Part shown: one piece after another, positions 14,732 through 22,627 of the stretch
How the letters are laid out: each line of letters begins with the position of its first letter
Numbering within the stretch: position 1 is the stretch's first letter
DNA from: an uncultured Alistipes sp.
Lineage (GTDB): Bacteria; Bacteroidota; Bacteroidia; Bacteroidales; Rikenellaceae
Assembly: GCA_959604655.1 (NCBI GenBank)
Contig: CAUHCL010000025.1
Coordinates: 1-22,627, forward strand
Direction: 5' to 3'
Length of the DNA: 22,627 nucleotides
The notes under the pieces: model-generated
The model's database searches: none
What the model saw: the letters and a program-made list of their open reading frames with translations, nothing else
What the model was told of the DNA's origin: nothing
Made by a program: the position numbers and the translations under genes

Positions 14732-16495
14732 ATGTTTTTACCTACAACGATAAAGGAGGTGCGTGCCCTGGGCTGGGATTACATCGATGTGATCCTCTTC
14801 ACGGGCGACGCCTACATCGACCACCCGTCGTTCGGTGCGGCCGTCATCGGCCGCCTGCTGGAGGCCGACGGTTACCGCGTGGCCATAGTGCCGCAGCCCA
14901 ACTGGCGCGACGACCTGCGAGACTTCACCAAGCTGGGCGCGCCGCGTCTCTTCTTCGGCGTCACGGCGGGATCGATGGATTCGATGGTGAACCACTACAC
15001 GGCCAACATACGCCTGCGCAGCAACGACGCCTACACCGCGGGCGGCAAGGCGGGATTCCGTCCCGACTACGCCGTCACGGTCTACTCGCGCATCCTCAAG
15101 CGGCTCTATCCGCACGTGCCCGTGGTCATAGGCGGCATCGAGGCCTCGCTTCGGCGGCTCACGCACTACGACTACTGGAGCGACAGCCTCAAGCCGTCGG
15201 TGCTTGTCGACAGCGGCGCCGATCTTTTGATGTACGGCATGGGCGAGAGGGTGGTGCGCGACGTGGCCCGCGCCATGCGCAACGGGTTCAACGCCAAACT
15301 GTTGCGCAAGATCCGCCAGGTGGCTTTCCTCGCCGACCGCGATTATGTCGATCGGCTCGATCCCGCGCATACGCTCCGCCTGGCCTCCTACGAAGAGTGC
15401 CTTGCCGACAAACGCGCCTTCGGCCGCAACTTCGTCGCCGAGGAGACGCTGAGCAACATGATGGAGCCCGAAACGACTCTGGTGGAGCCTACGGGCGACC
15501 GCTGCGTGGTGGTCACCCCGCCCAACGCCACCCTCACCACCGAGGAACTCGACCGTTCGTTCGACCTGCCCTACGAACGCGCTCCCCATCCGCGCTATCG
15601 CGGCAAGGGCGACATCCCCGCGTGGGAGATGATAAAGCACTCGGTCAACATCCACCGCGGCTGCTTCGGCGGCTGCTCGTTCTGCACCATATCGGCGCAT
15701 CAGGGCAAGTTCATCGCCTCGCGCAGCGAGCGGTCGATCCTCGCCGAGGTGGAGCGCATAACGCGCATGCCCGACTTTCGGGGCTACATCTCCGACGTGG
15801 GCGCGCCCTCGGCCAACATGTACGGCATGGGCGGCCGCAACCGCGACCTCTGCCGCAAATGCCGACGCCCGTCGTGCCTGCATCCCTCGAAATGTCCCAA
15901 TCTGGACAACGACCATTCGCGCCTGCTGGCGCTCTACGAACGCATACGCAGCGTGAAGGGGATTAAAAAGGCATTCATCGGCAGCGGCATACGCTACGAT
16001 CTGTTCGACGGTTCAGCCTATCTGGAGACCGTCGTGAAACACCACACCTCGGGCCGCCTGAAGGTCGCGCCCGAGCATACCGAGGATCACGTGCTGGCGC
16101 TCATGCGCAAACCGCCGTTCGCCATGTTCGAGCGCCTGAACGCCGATTTCCGCCGCATCTGCGACGACAACTCCCTGCGCTACCAACTCATCCCGTACTT
16201 CATCTCGTCGCACCCGGGGTGCCGCGAGTGCGACATGAAAGCCCTCTCGGAAAAGGTGCTGGGCCGCCTGCACTTCGATCTGGAGCAGGTGCAGGACCTC
16301 ACGCCCACGCCCATGACCCTATCGTCGGTGATGTTCTACACGGGCGAGAACCCCTACACGGGCGAAAAGGTCTTCGTGGCGCGTTCGCAGGAGGACAAGC
16401 GCAGGCAGAAATCCTACTTCTTCTCGCCCTCGCCCCGCCGCCCCGAGAAGGGCCGCGGGCAGCATTGCCGACCGAAATCCAAACCTAAACGATAG
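14732..16495 (+). CDS. ygiQ: YgiQ family radical SAM protein
   Basis: A large radical SAM enzyme of unconfirmed reaction; the family is widespread in bacteria. It has 587 residues from the ATG at 14732; a TTG at 14717 is open but gives no better N-terminus, and MFLPTT is the expected family start. An N-terminal YgiQ domain (about 1-290) holds TGDAYIDHPSFG and GGIEASLRRLTHYDYW. The iron-sulfur motif CFGGCSFC is at about 311-318 with TISAHQGKFI after it. Additional Cys residues in LCRKCRRPSCLHPSKCPN (about 392-410) may bind a second cluster. The basic C-terminal tail is typical. The fucosidase gene starts 4 nt after the stop, so the two probably share a transcript. Confidence 0.94.
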   Translation: MFLPTTIKEVRALGWDYIDVILFTGDAYIDHPSFGAAVIGRLLEADGYRVAIVPQPNWRDDLRDFTKLGAPRLFFGVTAGSMDSMVNHYTANIRLRSNDAYTAGGKAGFRPDYAVTVYSRILKRLYPHVPVVIGGIEASLRRLTHYDYWSDSLKPSVLVDSGADLLMYGMGERVVRDVARAMRNGFNAKLLRKIRQVAFLADRDYVDRLDPAHTLRLASYEECLADKRAFGRNFVAEETLSNMMEPETTLVEPTGDRCVVVTPPNATLTTEELDRSFDLPYERAPHPRYRGKGDIPAWEMIKHSVNIHRGCFGGCSFCTISAHQGKFIASRSERSILAEVERITRMPDFRGYISDVGAPSANMYGMGGRNRDLCRKCRRPSCLHPSKCPNLDNDHSRLLALYERIRSVKGIKKAFIGSGIRYDLFDGSAYLETVVKHHTSGRLKVAPEHTEDHVLALMRKPPFAMFERLNADFRRICDDNSLRYQLIPYFISSHPGCRECDMKALSEKVLGRLHFDLEQVQDLTPTPMTLSSVMFYTGENPYTGEKVFVARSQEDKRRQKSYFFSPSPRRPEKGRGQHCRPKSKPKR

Positions 16496-16499
16496 AGCC

Positions 16500-17927
16500 A
16501 TGAGACACACTTTGATTACTGCCGCCGCAGCCGCGGCGATGATGCTGTCGGCGGGATGCCGCGTCGACGCACCCGCCCCGATGAGCGTGGTGCCCGAAGC
16601 GCGCCACCTCGACTGGCACCGCATGGAGCAATACGCCTTCGTCCACTTCACGGTCAACACCTTCACCGACCGCGAATGGGGCTACGGCGACGAACCCGAA
16701 TCGGTGTTCGCCCCGACCGACTTCGATGCCGACGCGATGGTGAAGATAGTGAAGGACGCGGGCCTGAAAGGTCTGATCCTCACGGCCAAGCATCACGACG
16801 GCTTCTGCCTGTGGCCGAGCGCCTACACCGAGCATTCGATCAAGAACTCGCCCTACAAGGATGGCAAGGGCGACATCGTGGGCGAGCTGGCCGAGGCGTG
16901 CCGCCGCGCCGACGTGAAGTTCGGCATCTACCTCTCGCCGTGGGACCGCAACCACGCGGGCTACGGCAGCGAGGAATATCTGGAGTACTACCGCAACCAG
17001 CTGCGCGAGCTGCTCACGGCCTACGGCCCCGTGTTCGAGATGTGGTTCGACGGCGCCAACGGAGGCGACGGCTACTACGGCGGTGCGAACGAGAAGCGCG
17101 TGCTGGAGTCGGGCTACCTCTATTACGACTGGCCGAAGGTGGTGGAGATCATCCGCGAACTCTCGCCCGAGACTGTGGTGTGGAGCTCGTCGCTGCCCGA
17201 CGCGCGCTGGTGCAGCAACGAACGCGGCGTGATCGCCGAGACCATGTGGTGCACCGCCACCCCCGAAAAGCTCTATCCCGACGGCCGCGACGATGTGGAG
17301 GTGCTGGCCCACGGCATGGAGGACGGCACCCGCTGGGCACCCGCCGAGGCCGACGTTTCGATCCGTCCCGGGTGGTTCTGGCATGCCGACCAGCAGCCCA
17401 AGACTCCCGAGAAGCTGTTCGATATATACCTTACTTCGGTGGGCCGCGGCGGCACGCTGCTGCTCAATCTGGCGCCCGACACCCGCGGCCGCATTCCCGA
17501 GGAAGATGTGGAGTCGCTCATGGCGTGGCGGCGCATGGTCGACGAGGCGTTCGCCGTCGATCTGGCTGCCGAGGCCGACATCGAGGCTTCGTCGTCGCGC
17601 GGCTGCGGATTCGCGGCGCGCAACGTGGCGGGCGAGGGCTATTGGGCTACGGCCGACGGCGTTACGACGGGCGACGTGGTTCTGACGTGGCGCGAGCCGC
17701 AGAGGGTGAACTACGTCACGATTCAGGAGCATATCGAGCTGGGACAACGCGTGCGCAGCTTCGAGATCGACGTAATGCGCGACGGCGAGTGGCAGCGCGC
17801 GGCCGAAGGCACCACGGTGGGTTACAAGCGCATCATGCCCCTCGGCGGCGTGGAGACCTCGGCGGTGCGGGTGCGCTTCACCGATGCGCGCGGCCCGCTG
17901 GCCGTGGAGCGCATAGCGGTGTATTGA
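16500..17927 (+). CDS. Alpha-L-fucosidase (GH29), lipoprotein
   Basis: Removes alpha-linked fucose from glycans, probably at the outer membrane or in the periplasm. It has 475 residues. The lipoprotein signal ends at LSAGC, with Cys20 lipidated. The GH29 barrel (about 35-350) shows HFTVNTFTDREWG, TAKHHDGFCLWPS (94-106) and FEMWFDGANGGDG (179-191), with Asp184 as the predicted nucleophile. A C-terminal F5/8-type (CBM32-like) beta-sandwich at about 365-475 is expected to bind sugar. The length and the motif pattern favour the GH29-B group (alpha-1,3/1,4 linkages), which is an inference. It follows ygiQ by 4 nt and precedes a GH20 enzyme, which fits stepwise trimming of fucosylated host glycans. 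Confidence 0.93.
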   Translation: MRHTLITAAAAAAMMLSAGCRVDAPAPMSVVPEARHLDWHRMEQYAFVHFTVNTFTDREWGYGDEPESVFAPTDFDADAMVKIVKDAGLKGLILTAKHHDGFCLWPSAYTEHSIKNSPYKDGKGDIVGELAEACRRADVKFGIYLSPWDRNHAGYGSEEYLEYYRNQLRELLTAYGPVFEMWFDGANGGDGYYGGANEKRVLESGYLYYDWPKVVEIIRELSPETVVWSSSLPDARWCSNERGVIAETMWCTATPEKLYPDGRDDVEVLAHGMEDGTRWAPAEADVSIRPGWFWHADQQPKTPEKLFDIYLTSVGRGGTLLLNLAPDTRGRIPEEDVESLMAWRRMVDEAFAVDLAAEADIEASSSRGCGFAARNVAGEGYWATADGVTTGDVVLTWREPQRVNYVTIQEHIELGQRVRSFEIDVMRDGEWQRAAEGTTVGYKRIMPLGGVETSAVRVRFTDARGPLAVERIAVY

Positions 17928-17988
17928 TAAATGATGATTTAATAAAATTGAACCAACCTTTAACTTATTTGATAACGCTTTTAACTTT
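17928..17988 (+). promoter_or_regulatory. AT-rich 61-nt gap upstream of the GH20 gene
   Basis: This short gap is strikingly AT-rich for the region (TTTAACTTATTTGATAACGC at 17960-17979) and has no hairpin terminator. It may hold a separate promoter for the GH20 gene, but no exact TAnnTTTG is present, so co-transcription with the fucosidase is equally likely. Confidence 0.3.
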
Positions 17989-19956
17989 ATGAAACGATTG
18001 TTTGATTTATTGCTGTTGTCGTTTCTTCTCGTGCCGGCGGGTCGTGCCGCGGCGCAAGGAGCGGACGGCAAACCGTTCGTCATACCCGAGATCAAGGAGT
18101 GGCATGCCGCCGAGGGGCGTTTCACGCCCGACGAGCGCATGCGCATAGTCTATCCCGCAGGCTCCGCCGAGCTGGAGCGCGTGGCGAAGATGATGTCGGC
18201 CGACTGCGGCGAGATGTTCGGCCACTCGCCCGAAGTGAAGGCGGGACGCGGCCGCAAGGGTGACCTGGTGTTGGCACTCGCTGCCGACGAGGCGCTGGGC
18301 GACGAGGGCTACGCCGTCGAGATAGGCGACAGGGTGGTGCTCTCGGCCCCCACGGCCAAGGGCGTCTACTGGGGTACCCGCACGCTGTTGCAGATGGCCG
18401 AGCAGAGCGACGACCGTTCGCTGCCGTGCGGCGCGATACGCGACTTTCCCGACTACGCCTTGCGCGGCTTCATGCTCGACTGCGGCCGCAAGTTCATCCC
18501 GATGCGATTCCTGCGCGACTATGTGAAAATCATGGCCTACTACAAGATGAACACCTTGCAGATCCATCTGAACGACAACGCCTTCAAGCAGTACTTCGGC
18601 GACGACTGGGACCGCACCTACTCGGCGTTCCGCATGGAGTCGGAGACCTTCCCCGAACTTACGGCGCGCGACGGATACTACACCAAGCGCGAGTTCATCG
18701 ATTTGCAGATCTCGGCCGAGGAACGCTTCGTGGAGATCATACCCGAGATCGACGCTCCCGCCCATACGCTGGCGTTCAGCCGCTACAACCCCGAGCTGGG
18801 CAGCAAGGAGTACGGCGCCGACCACCTCGATCTGTTCAATCCCGCCACCTACGAGTTCATGGATGCCCTATGGCGCGAGTATCTGGAGGGCGACGAACCC
18901 GTCTTCCGCGGCCGTAAGGTGCATATCGGCACCGACGAGTATTCGAACAAGGATCCCGAGGTGGTGGAGAAGTTCCGCGCCTTCACCGACCGCTACATAC
19001 GCTACGTGGAGAGCTTCGGCAAGCAGGCATGCGTGTGGGGTGCACTGACCCACGCCAAGGGCGAGACGCCCGTGAAGTCGGACAACGTGATAATGAGCGC
19101 GTGGTACAACGGCTACGCCGATCCCGTGGAGATGGTCAGACAGGGCTACAAGCTGATAAGCATCCCCGACGGACTGGTGTACATCGTTCCCGCGGCGGGA
19201 TACTACTACGATTATCTCAACACGCGCCGTCTGTACGAGAGCTGGACTCCCGCGCAGGTGGGCGGCGTGAAGTTCGACGAGCGCGACCCCGCCATACTGG
19301 GCGGCATGTTCGCCGTGTGGAACGACCATGCGGGCAACGGCATCTCGACCAAGGACATACATCACCGCGCATATCCCGCCGTGCAGACGCTGGCGGTGAA
19401 GATGTGGAGCGGCACTTCGGCGTCGCTGCCTTTCGACGAGTTCGACGCGCGCCGCAAGTCGCTCAGCGAGGCCCCGGGCGTCAACCAGCTGGGGCGCATA
19501 GGCCGCGGCAAGGGGCTCGTGTACTCGTGCGACGAGGTGAAGGCGGGCAGCCGCATGCCGCATCGCGAGATAGGCTACGGCTATCGCGTGACCTTCACGA
19601 TGGAGGTGGCCGACGAGGCGCGCGGCACCGAGCTGTTCCGCTCGCCCGACGCGGTGTTCTACCTGTCGGATCCCATAAGCGGCATGATGGGCTTCGCGCG
19701 CGACGGCTATCTGAACAGGTTCGATTACGGCATACGCGCGGGCGAGAAGGTGGAAATAGCCGTCGAGGGCGACAACATCTCGACGCGGCTCTACGTGAAC
19801 GGCCGTCTGGCCGACGAACTGAAGCGGCACAAGCTCTATTTCAACGAGGGCAAGTCTGCCATGAGCTACGTGCCGACTCTGGTGTTCCCGCTGGAGCAGG
19901 CGGGCGACTTCAAGAGCCGCATAACCGATCTGAAGGTGTACAATACTGCCGAGTAG
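17989..19956 (+). CDS. GH20 beta-N-acetylhexosaminidase or lacto-N-biosidase-like enzyme
   Basis: Cleaves terminal beta-linked GlcNAc/GalNAc, or lacto-N-biose, from glycans. It is secreted through a signal peptide (1-22, cut near AAA-Q). It has 655 residues. The small GH20b domain (about 30-150) precedes the catalytic barrel (about 155-480) with GFMLDCGRKFIP, LQIHLNDN (190-197), IPEIDAPAHT (251-260) and HIGTDEYS (312-319), where Asp316-Glu317 are the substrate-assisted catalytic pair. LNDN in place of the usual LTDD-type motif recalls the lacto-N-biosidase branch. Residues about 490-655 look like a LamG/concanavalin-like sandwich (YRVTFTMEV, RLYVNGRLADEL). It follows the GH29 fucosidase and ends at a strong terminator. 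GH20 membership is firm; exact specificity is inferred. Confidence 0.9.
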   Translation: MKRLFDLLLLSFLLVPAGRAAAQGADGKPFVIPEIKEWHAAEGRFTPDERMRIVYPAGSAELERVAKMMSADCGEMFGHSPEVKAGRGRKGDLVLALAADEALGDEGYAVEIGDRVVLSAPTAKGVYWGTRTLLQMAEQSDDRSLPCGAIRDFPDYALRGFMLDCGRKFIPMRFLRDYVKIMAYYKMNTLQIHLNDNAFKQYFGDDWDRTYSAFRMESETFPELTARDGYYTKREFIDLQISAEERFVEIIPEIDAPAHTLAFSRYNPELGSKEYGADHLDLFNPATYEFMDALWREYLEGDEPVFRGRKVHIGTDEYSNKDPEVVEKFRAFTDRYIRYVESFGKQACVWGALTHAKGETPVKSDNVIMSAWYNGYADPVEMVRQGYKLISIPDGLVYIVPAAGYYYDYLNTRRLYESWTPAQVGGVKFDERDPAILGGMFAVWNDHAGNGISTKDIHHRAYPAVQTLAVKMWSGTSASLPFDEFDARRKSLSEAPGVNQLGRIGRGKGLVYSCDEVKAGSRMPHREIGYGYRVTFTMEVADEARGTELFRSPDAVFYLSDPISGMMGFARDGYLNRFDYGIRAGEKVEIAVEGDNISTRLYVNGRLADELKRHKLYFNEGKSAMSYVPTLVFPLEQAGDFKSRITDLKVYNTAE

Positions 19957-19981
19957 GCAGCGCGATATTACGATGCGAAGG

Positions 19982-20020
19982 CGTCGGCTCCCGTTCGCGG
20001 GGGCCGACGTCGGTTTTTTT
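19982..20020 (+). terminator. Rho-independent terminator after the GH20 gene
   Basis: CGTCGGC (19982-19988) pairs with GCCGACG (20003-20009), with an inner CCCG/CGGG extension around TTCG. Seven Ts follow (20014-20020). It begins 25 nt after the stop codon and is the clearest intrinsic terminator in the window. Confidence 0.85.
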
Positions 20021-20198
20021 GTGCGGCGAACTGCGAGGCTATGAAGAACCGCAGGCTGACGATTTCGGGTAAAACTTATCTTCGGCGGCTGCGGGGGTCG
20101 CGCTTTGCGCGAGCCGCCGAAGATAACGCCGCTGCGCGGCGAAGGTGCTCGGGCTGCGCGGCTCAAAGAACAGCAAACATAATGTCGGAAATGTTCTC

Positions 20199-20274
20199 GG
20201 GCAGCAGCCTGCGGAGGGCGCAGACGAACGCAAAGTGAGTTGCGGGCCTCCGCGGGGCAGAGGCTGCGGCCCGC
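20199..20274 (-). repeat. Structured interspersed repeat, copy 3 (inverted)
   Basis: Read on the minus strand it matches the copy at 20539-20615 over the blocks GCGGGCCGCAGCCTC, GCCCCGCGGAGGCCCGC and CTCCGCAGGCTGCTGCCCG, with one inserted base in the core and a different spacer. A perfect hairpin GCGACTC-TAAC-GAGTCGC (20275-20292) flanks it, as in the other copies. Confidence 0.7.
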
Positions 20275-20317
20275 GCGACTCTAACGAGTCGCCCCTTTCC
20301 CTTTATTATTTTCATAC

Positions 20318-20345
20318 GTTACCTTTTGTTCGGACAAAAGGTAAC
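20318..20345. repeat. Perfect 12-bp hairpin with TCGG loop
   Basis: GTTACCTTTTGT (20318-20329) and ACAAAAGGTAAC (20334-20345) are exact inverted copies around TCGG, within an AT-rich segment. Similar palindromes are familiar as intergenic repeats in Bacteroidetes, from memory. No T-run follows, so it is not a classical terminator. Confidence 0.6.
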
Positions 20346-20397
20346 ACCAAAAAACGCCGCGGTGAAACGATTTCGGGGTCGGCCTTGCGCCTGCGCT

Positions 20398-20446
20398 GAA
20401 TCGGATGCCTACGGCACTTTTGAAGCAATCAAAAGGTCTCCGATTC
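20398..20446. repeat. Compound hairpin at the centre of the nested inverted repeat
   Basis: GAATCGGA (20398-20405) pairs with TCCGATTC (20439-20446), enclosing a second hairpin CTTTTGA (20417-20423) with TCAAAAG (20429-20435). It lies close to the symmetry centre of the larger inverted repeat. Confidence 0.55.
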
Positions 20447-20538
20447 TTAACGCTCCGTCGCCGCGGCCGCCTTTTCCCGAAATCGCTTCTGCCGCGGGTA
20501 GGGCTGACGCGTGTTAATATTGCGACTCGCAGAGTCGT

Positions 20539-20615
20539 GCGGGCCGCAGCCTCGCCCCGCGGAGGCCCGCTATTCGCTCATCGCTCATTCACGCGGTCTC
20601 CGCAGGCTGCTGCCC
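20539..20615 (+). repeat. Structured interspersed repeat, copy 2
   Basis: GCGGGCC (20539-20545) can pair with GGCCCGC (20564-20570), and GCAGCCT (20546-20552) with AGGCTGC (20604-20610), extended by GGGC with GCCC (20612-20615). Hairpins 20523-20537 and 20634-20651 (with a TTCG tetraloop) flank it. The arrangement matches copy 1 at 14622-14680 despite sequence change. Confidence 0.7.
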
Positions 20616-21009
20616 GAAAATAAAATCGGATTTGCGGCTCTTCGGAGCCGCGCAGTTCGCCGCCGCCCCACAGCGGCGGACTGCTGAAGCATTCACGCCG
20701 CCGTCGGCGAACAGCTCCTCCCCGCGTTGAGTGTTAGGCGGCATAGCGGCGCGTGTTGCAGTCGGGTGAGCTTTCGGTATGATTGTCAGGCGGTATCGAA
20801 ACGTAAGTGGGAGGGTAGTCGGAATGTGGCCGCATCGGCCTCATTTTGTGGACTGATAGGCGACATCCATTCCGTATCAACGGGGAAATAGACCCTAACT
20901 TTACGAAGCGAAACAAGCCGCACGCCGTTCGGGACGCCATAGTCGACATGCGGTTTTGCGGTTTGTCAGCGCAACCGGACTATTAACCGATTACTTAAAA
21001 TTTTATCAA

Positions 21010-22627
21010 ATGAAGAGAAAAGTACTTTTGTGTATGCTTCTTTGCGGTTTGGTAACGACCCATGCGCCGATCCTCGCCAAGCGGGCGGATCGGGCGGCGC
21101 GCGCGTCGGTCTCGCAACAGAAGAAGCAGGTCTCGGGGCGCGTTCTTGACGAGAACGGCCAACCGTTGGCGGGAGCTACGGTAGCCATTAAGGGTACCAC
21201 GACCGGAGCCATTACGGGGCCCGACGGCCGATTCACACCCCTTACGGTGGCGGACAACGACATGCTCGAAGTGTCGTTCGTGGGTTATGCCGACCAGACC
21301 GTGTCGGTCAAGGGCAAGACCGAAATCGAGATCAAGCTGGTGCCCAACCAGGAGGCTCTGGACGATGTGGTGGTAGTGGCCTTCTCGAAACAGAAGAAAG
21401 AGTCGATCGTGGCCTCGATCGAGGCGGTGAACCCCAAGGAGCTGAAGGTGCCGTCGAGCAACTTCACCACCGCTCTGGCGGGCCGCGTGGCGGGACTTAT
21501 CTCGTACCAGCAGAGCGGCCAGCCCGGACAGGACAACGCCACCTTCTTCATCCGAGGCGTGACGACGTTCGGCTACGCGCAGAGCCCGCTCATCCTGCTC
21601 GACGGCTTCGAGGTGTCGGCCAACGATCTGGCACGCGTGGAGCCCGACAACATCGAGTCGTTCTCGATCATGAAGGATGCCACGGCCGCCGCGTTGTACG
21701 GATCGAAAGGCGCCAACGGCGTGATCTCGGTCACCACCAAGCAGGGTAAGGAGGGTTCGCTCACCGTGTCGTTCCGTCACGAGTCGAAGTTCTCGACCCC
21801 CACGCAGCTGCCGTCGATGGTCGACGGCGTGTCGTACATGAGGCTTTACAACGAGGCGCAGTACAACGACAACCCCGTTCTGGCGCCGCGCTACACGGCC
21901 CAGAAGATACAGAACACTCTGTCGGGACTGAATCCGATGGCGTATCCCAACATCGACTGGTACGGCGAGATGTTCAAGAACGTGGCCTACAACCAGCACT
22001 ACACGCTCAACGCCAGCGGCGGCGGCAAGATGGTGCGCTACTATACGGCCATCAGCTACGACAACGACAAGGGCGTGCTGAAGGAGAACCGTCTGAACAA
22101 CTTCAAGAACAACATCGACATCGACCGTTTCAACATTCTGGCCAAGGTGAACATCAACCTGACGCGCACCACACGCGGCGAGGTGAACATCAACTCGGTG
22201 TTCCGCGACTATACGGGTCCGTTCGACGATGCCGACGACATATTCGCGAGCGTGATGGCGGGTAACCCCGTGGAGTTCCCGAAGTTCTACGACGCCGACG
22301 AGAAGTATGCGGGCGTGAAGCACGTGCTGTTCGGTTCGGACGCCTCGAACTCGATGACCAACCCCTATGCGCAGATGGTGAAGGGCTACAAGGACGGTTT
22401 CGAGAGCACCATCACCTCGCAGTTCACGCTGGAGCAGGATCTCGACTTCCTCACCCGCGGCCTGATGTTCAGGGGCAAGGCCTCGATCTCGAATTACAGC
22501 TCGTATTCGAGCAAGCGCAGCTACGATCCCTATCTCTACTCGCTCGAATCGTACGACGAGTTCTCGGACACCTACGTGCTGGCCCAGACGCACGAGGGTA
22601 CCGAGGTGCTGGGCAACCCCGACACCT
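21010..22627 (+). CDS. SusC/RagA-type TonB-dependent outer-membrane transporter (3' end off window)
   Basis: Outer-membrane barrel that imports glycans or other large ligands with a SusD-like lid and TonB energy. The frame is open for 539 codons to the window edge, so about half of a usual 1000-residue SusC is present. A signal peptide (1-23, ending near ILA) is followed by a CarboxypepD_reg-like domain (about 40-115: VSGRVLDENGQPLAGATVAI). A TonB-box-like DDVVVVAF (about 117-124) and the plug (about 125-245) follow, with the family hallmark LYGSKGANGVISV near 230-242. The barrel begins after that. It is preceded by the repeat-rich gene-free kilobase, so it starts its own unit. A susD-like gene is expected just beyond the window; the ligand is unknown. 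Confidence 0.96.
   Translation, partial: MKRKVLLCMLLCGLVTTHAPILAKRADRAARASVSQQKKQVSGRVLDENGQPLAGATVAIKGTTTGAITGPDGRFTPLTVADNDMLEVSFVGYADQTVSVKGKTEIEIKLVPNQEALDDVVVVAFSKQKKESIVASIEAVNPKELKVPSSNFTTALAGRVAGLISYQQSGQPGQDNATFFIRGVTTFGYAQSPLILLDGFEVSANDLARVEPDNIESFSIMKDATAAALYGSKGANGVISVTTKQGKEGSLTVSFRHESKFSTPTQLPSMVDGVSYMRLYNEAQYNDNPVLAPRYTAQKIQNTLSGLNPMAYPNIDWYGEMFKNVAYNQHYTLNASGGGKMVRYYTAISYDNDKGVLKENRLNNFKNNIDIDRFNILAKVNINLTRTTRGEVNINSVFRDYTGPFDDADDIFASVMAGNPVEFPKFYDADEKYAGVKHVLFGSDASNSMTNPYAQMVKGYKDGFESTITSQFTLEQDLDFLTRGLMFRGKASISNYSSYSSKRSYDPYLYSLESYDEFSDTYVLAQTHEGTEVLGNPDT

Larger units (their letters stand above)
20126..20685. repeat. Large nested inverted repeat, possible non-autonomous element
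   Basis: The left arm (about 20126-20294) and right arm (about 20521-20685) are imperfect inverted copies. They share CTGCGCGGCTC, CGGGCAGCAGCCTGCGGAG, GCGGGCCTCCGCGGGGC and GAGGCTGCGGCCCGC blocks in the same order. Inside lie a second arm pair (20357-20378 with 20476-20497, around CGATTTCGGG) and two hairpins (20318-20345 and 20398-20446). There is no transposase frame. It could be a MITE-like element, two REP-like units in head-to-head arrangement, or a structured regulatory region. Confidence 0.65.
19957..21009. other. Gene-free repeat-rich region between the GH20 and susC-like genes
   Basis: About 1 kb without a convincing gene. After the terminator, 20126-20685 is a nested inverted repeat described separately. 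Positions 20690-21009 hold no motif I can assign: no exact promoter match before the susC-like ATG, and only one mediocre TAACTTTA at 20899-20906. The short frames here (20041-20238 plus, 20734-20949 minus and others) are low-complexity or repeat-derived and are not called as genes. Confidence 0.7.

Noticed and set aside
16485..18146. Minus-strand frame of 553 codons
   Set aside because: It is antisense to the GH29 fucosidase gene, which has a lipobox and catalytic motifs; shadow frame.
20041..20238. Short plus-strand frame of 65 codons after the terminator
   Set aside because: It runs through the left arm of the nested inverted repeat and is Arg/Ala-rich; a repeat artefact.
20126..20685. 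CRISPR array
   Set aside because: The repeats are inverted and few, not regularly spaced direct repeats, and no cas gene is present.
20734..20949. Minus-strand frame of 71 codons upstream of the susC-like gene
   Set aside because: Somewhat protein-like composition, but no recognisable family, no promoter and no context. It could be a fragment of an old mobile element, but this cannot be supported.

Overview
The window looks like a chromosomal segment of a GC-rich member of the Bacteroidales, most likely Alistipes or a close relative in the Rikenellaceae. This is inferred from gene content and style. There is a SusC/RagA-type TonB-dependent transporter, several lipoproteins and secreted glycan hydrolases, Bacteroidetes-type -7 promoter elements (TAnnTTTG) in front of several genes, a futalosine-pathway menaquinone gene and a high-GC coding style. 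No phage, plasmid, CRISPR or tRNA gene was seen.

Layout. Positions 1-4313 (minus strand): a two-gene unit, a GH71/GH99-like lipoprotein followed 14 nt later by an M16 zinc-peptidase lipoprotein that runs off the left edge. Positions 4507-6226 (minus): panC-panD, the beta-alanine and pantoate-ligation branch of pantothenate synthesis, followed by a DUF456 membrane protein. Positions 6227-6725: a gene-free stretch with a long rod-like inverted repeat and a promoter-like motif, then a 73-residue helix-turn-helix protein (plus). Positions 7013-8721 (minus): a membrane-anchored family 2 glycosyltransferase whose 3' end overlaps the start of an ECF-type sigma factor.

Positions 9135-14591 (plus) form a tight housekeeping run: tgt (queuosine tRNA modification), an LptF/LptG-family permease (LPS export), mqnE (futalosine menaquinone pathway), a PASTA-domain membrane protein and an RluA-family pseudouridine synthase. 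After a 140-nt gap filled with hairpins comes ygiQ (radical SAM), then an alpha-L-fucosidase lipoprotein (GH29) only 4 nt later, and a secreted GH20 hexosaminidase or lacto-N-biosidase-like enzyme, closed by a strong intrinsic terminator. These last two could act in sequence on fucosylated host glycans: fucose removal, then cleavage of the GlcNAc-containing core.

Positions 19957-21009 hold no convincing gene but contain a large nested inverted repeat of about 560 bp. Its arms carry two inverted copies of a structured repeat that also occurs, diverged, in the rluA-family/ygiQ gap. Compensatory base changes between the copies preserve the pairing. A SusC-like transporter begins at 21010 and runs off the right edge; a susD-like partner would be expected just beyond.

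The most interesting unexplained items are the covarying interspersed element, the rod-like inverted repeat upstream of the small HTH gene (a candidate structured RNA), and the tRNA-guanine transglycosylase that lacks the usual three zinc-binding cysteines.
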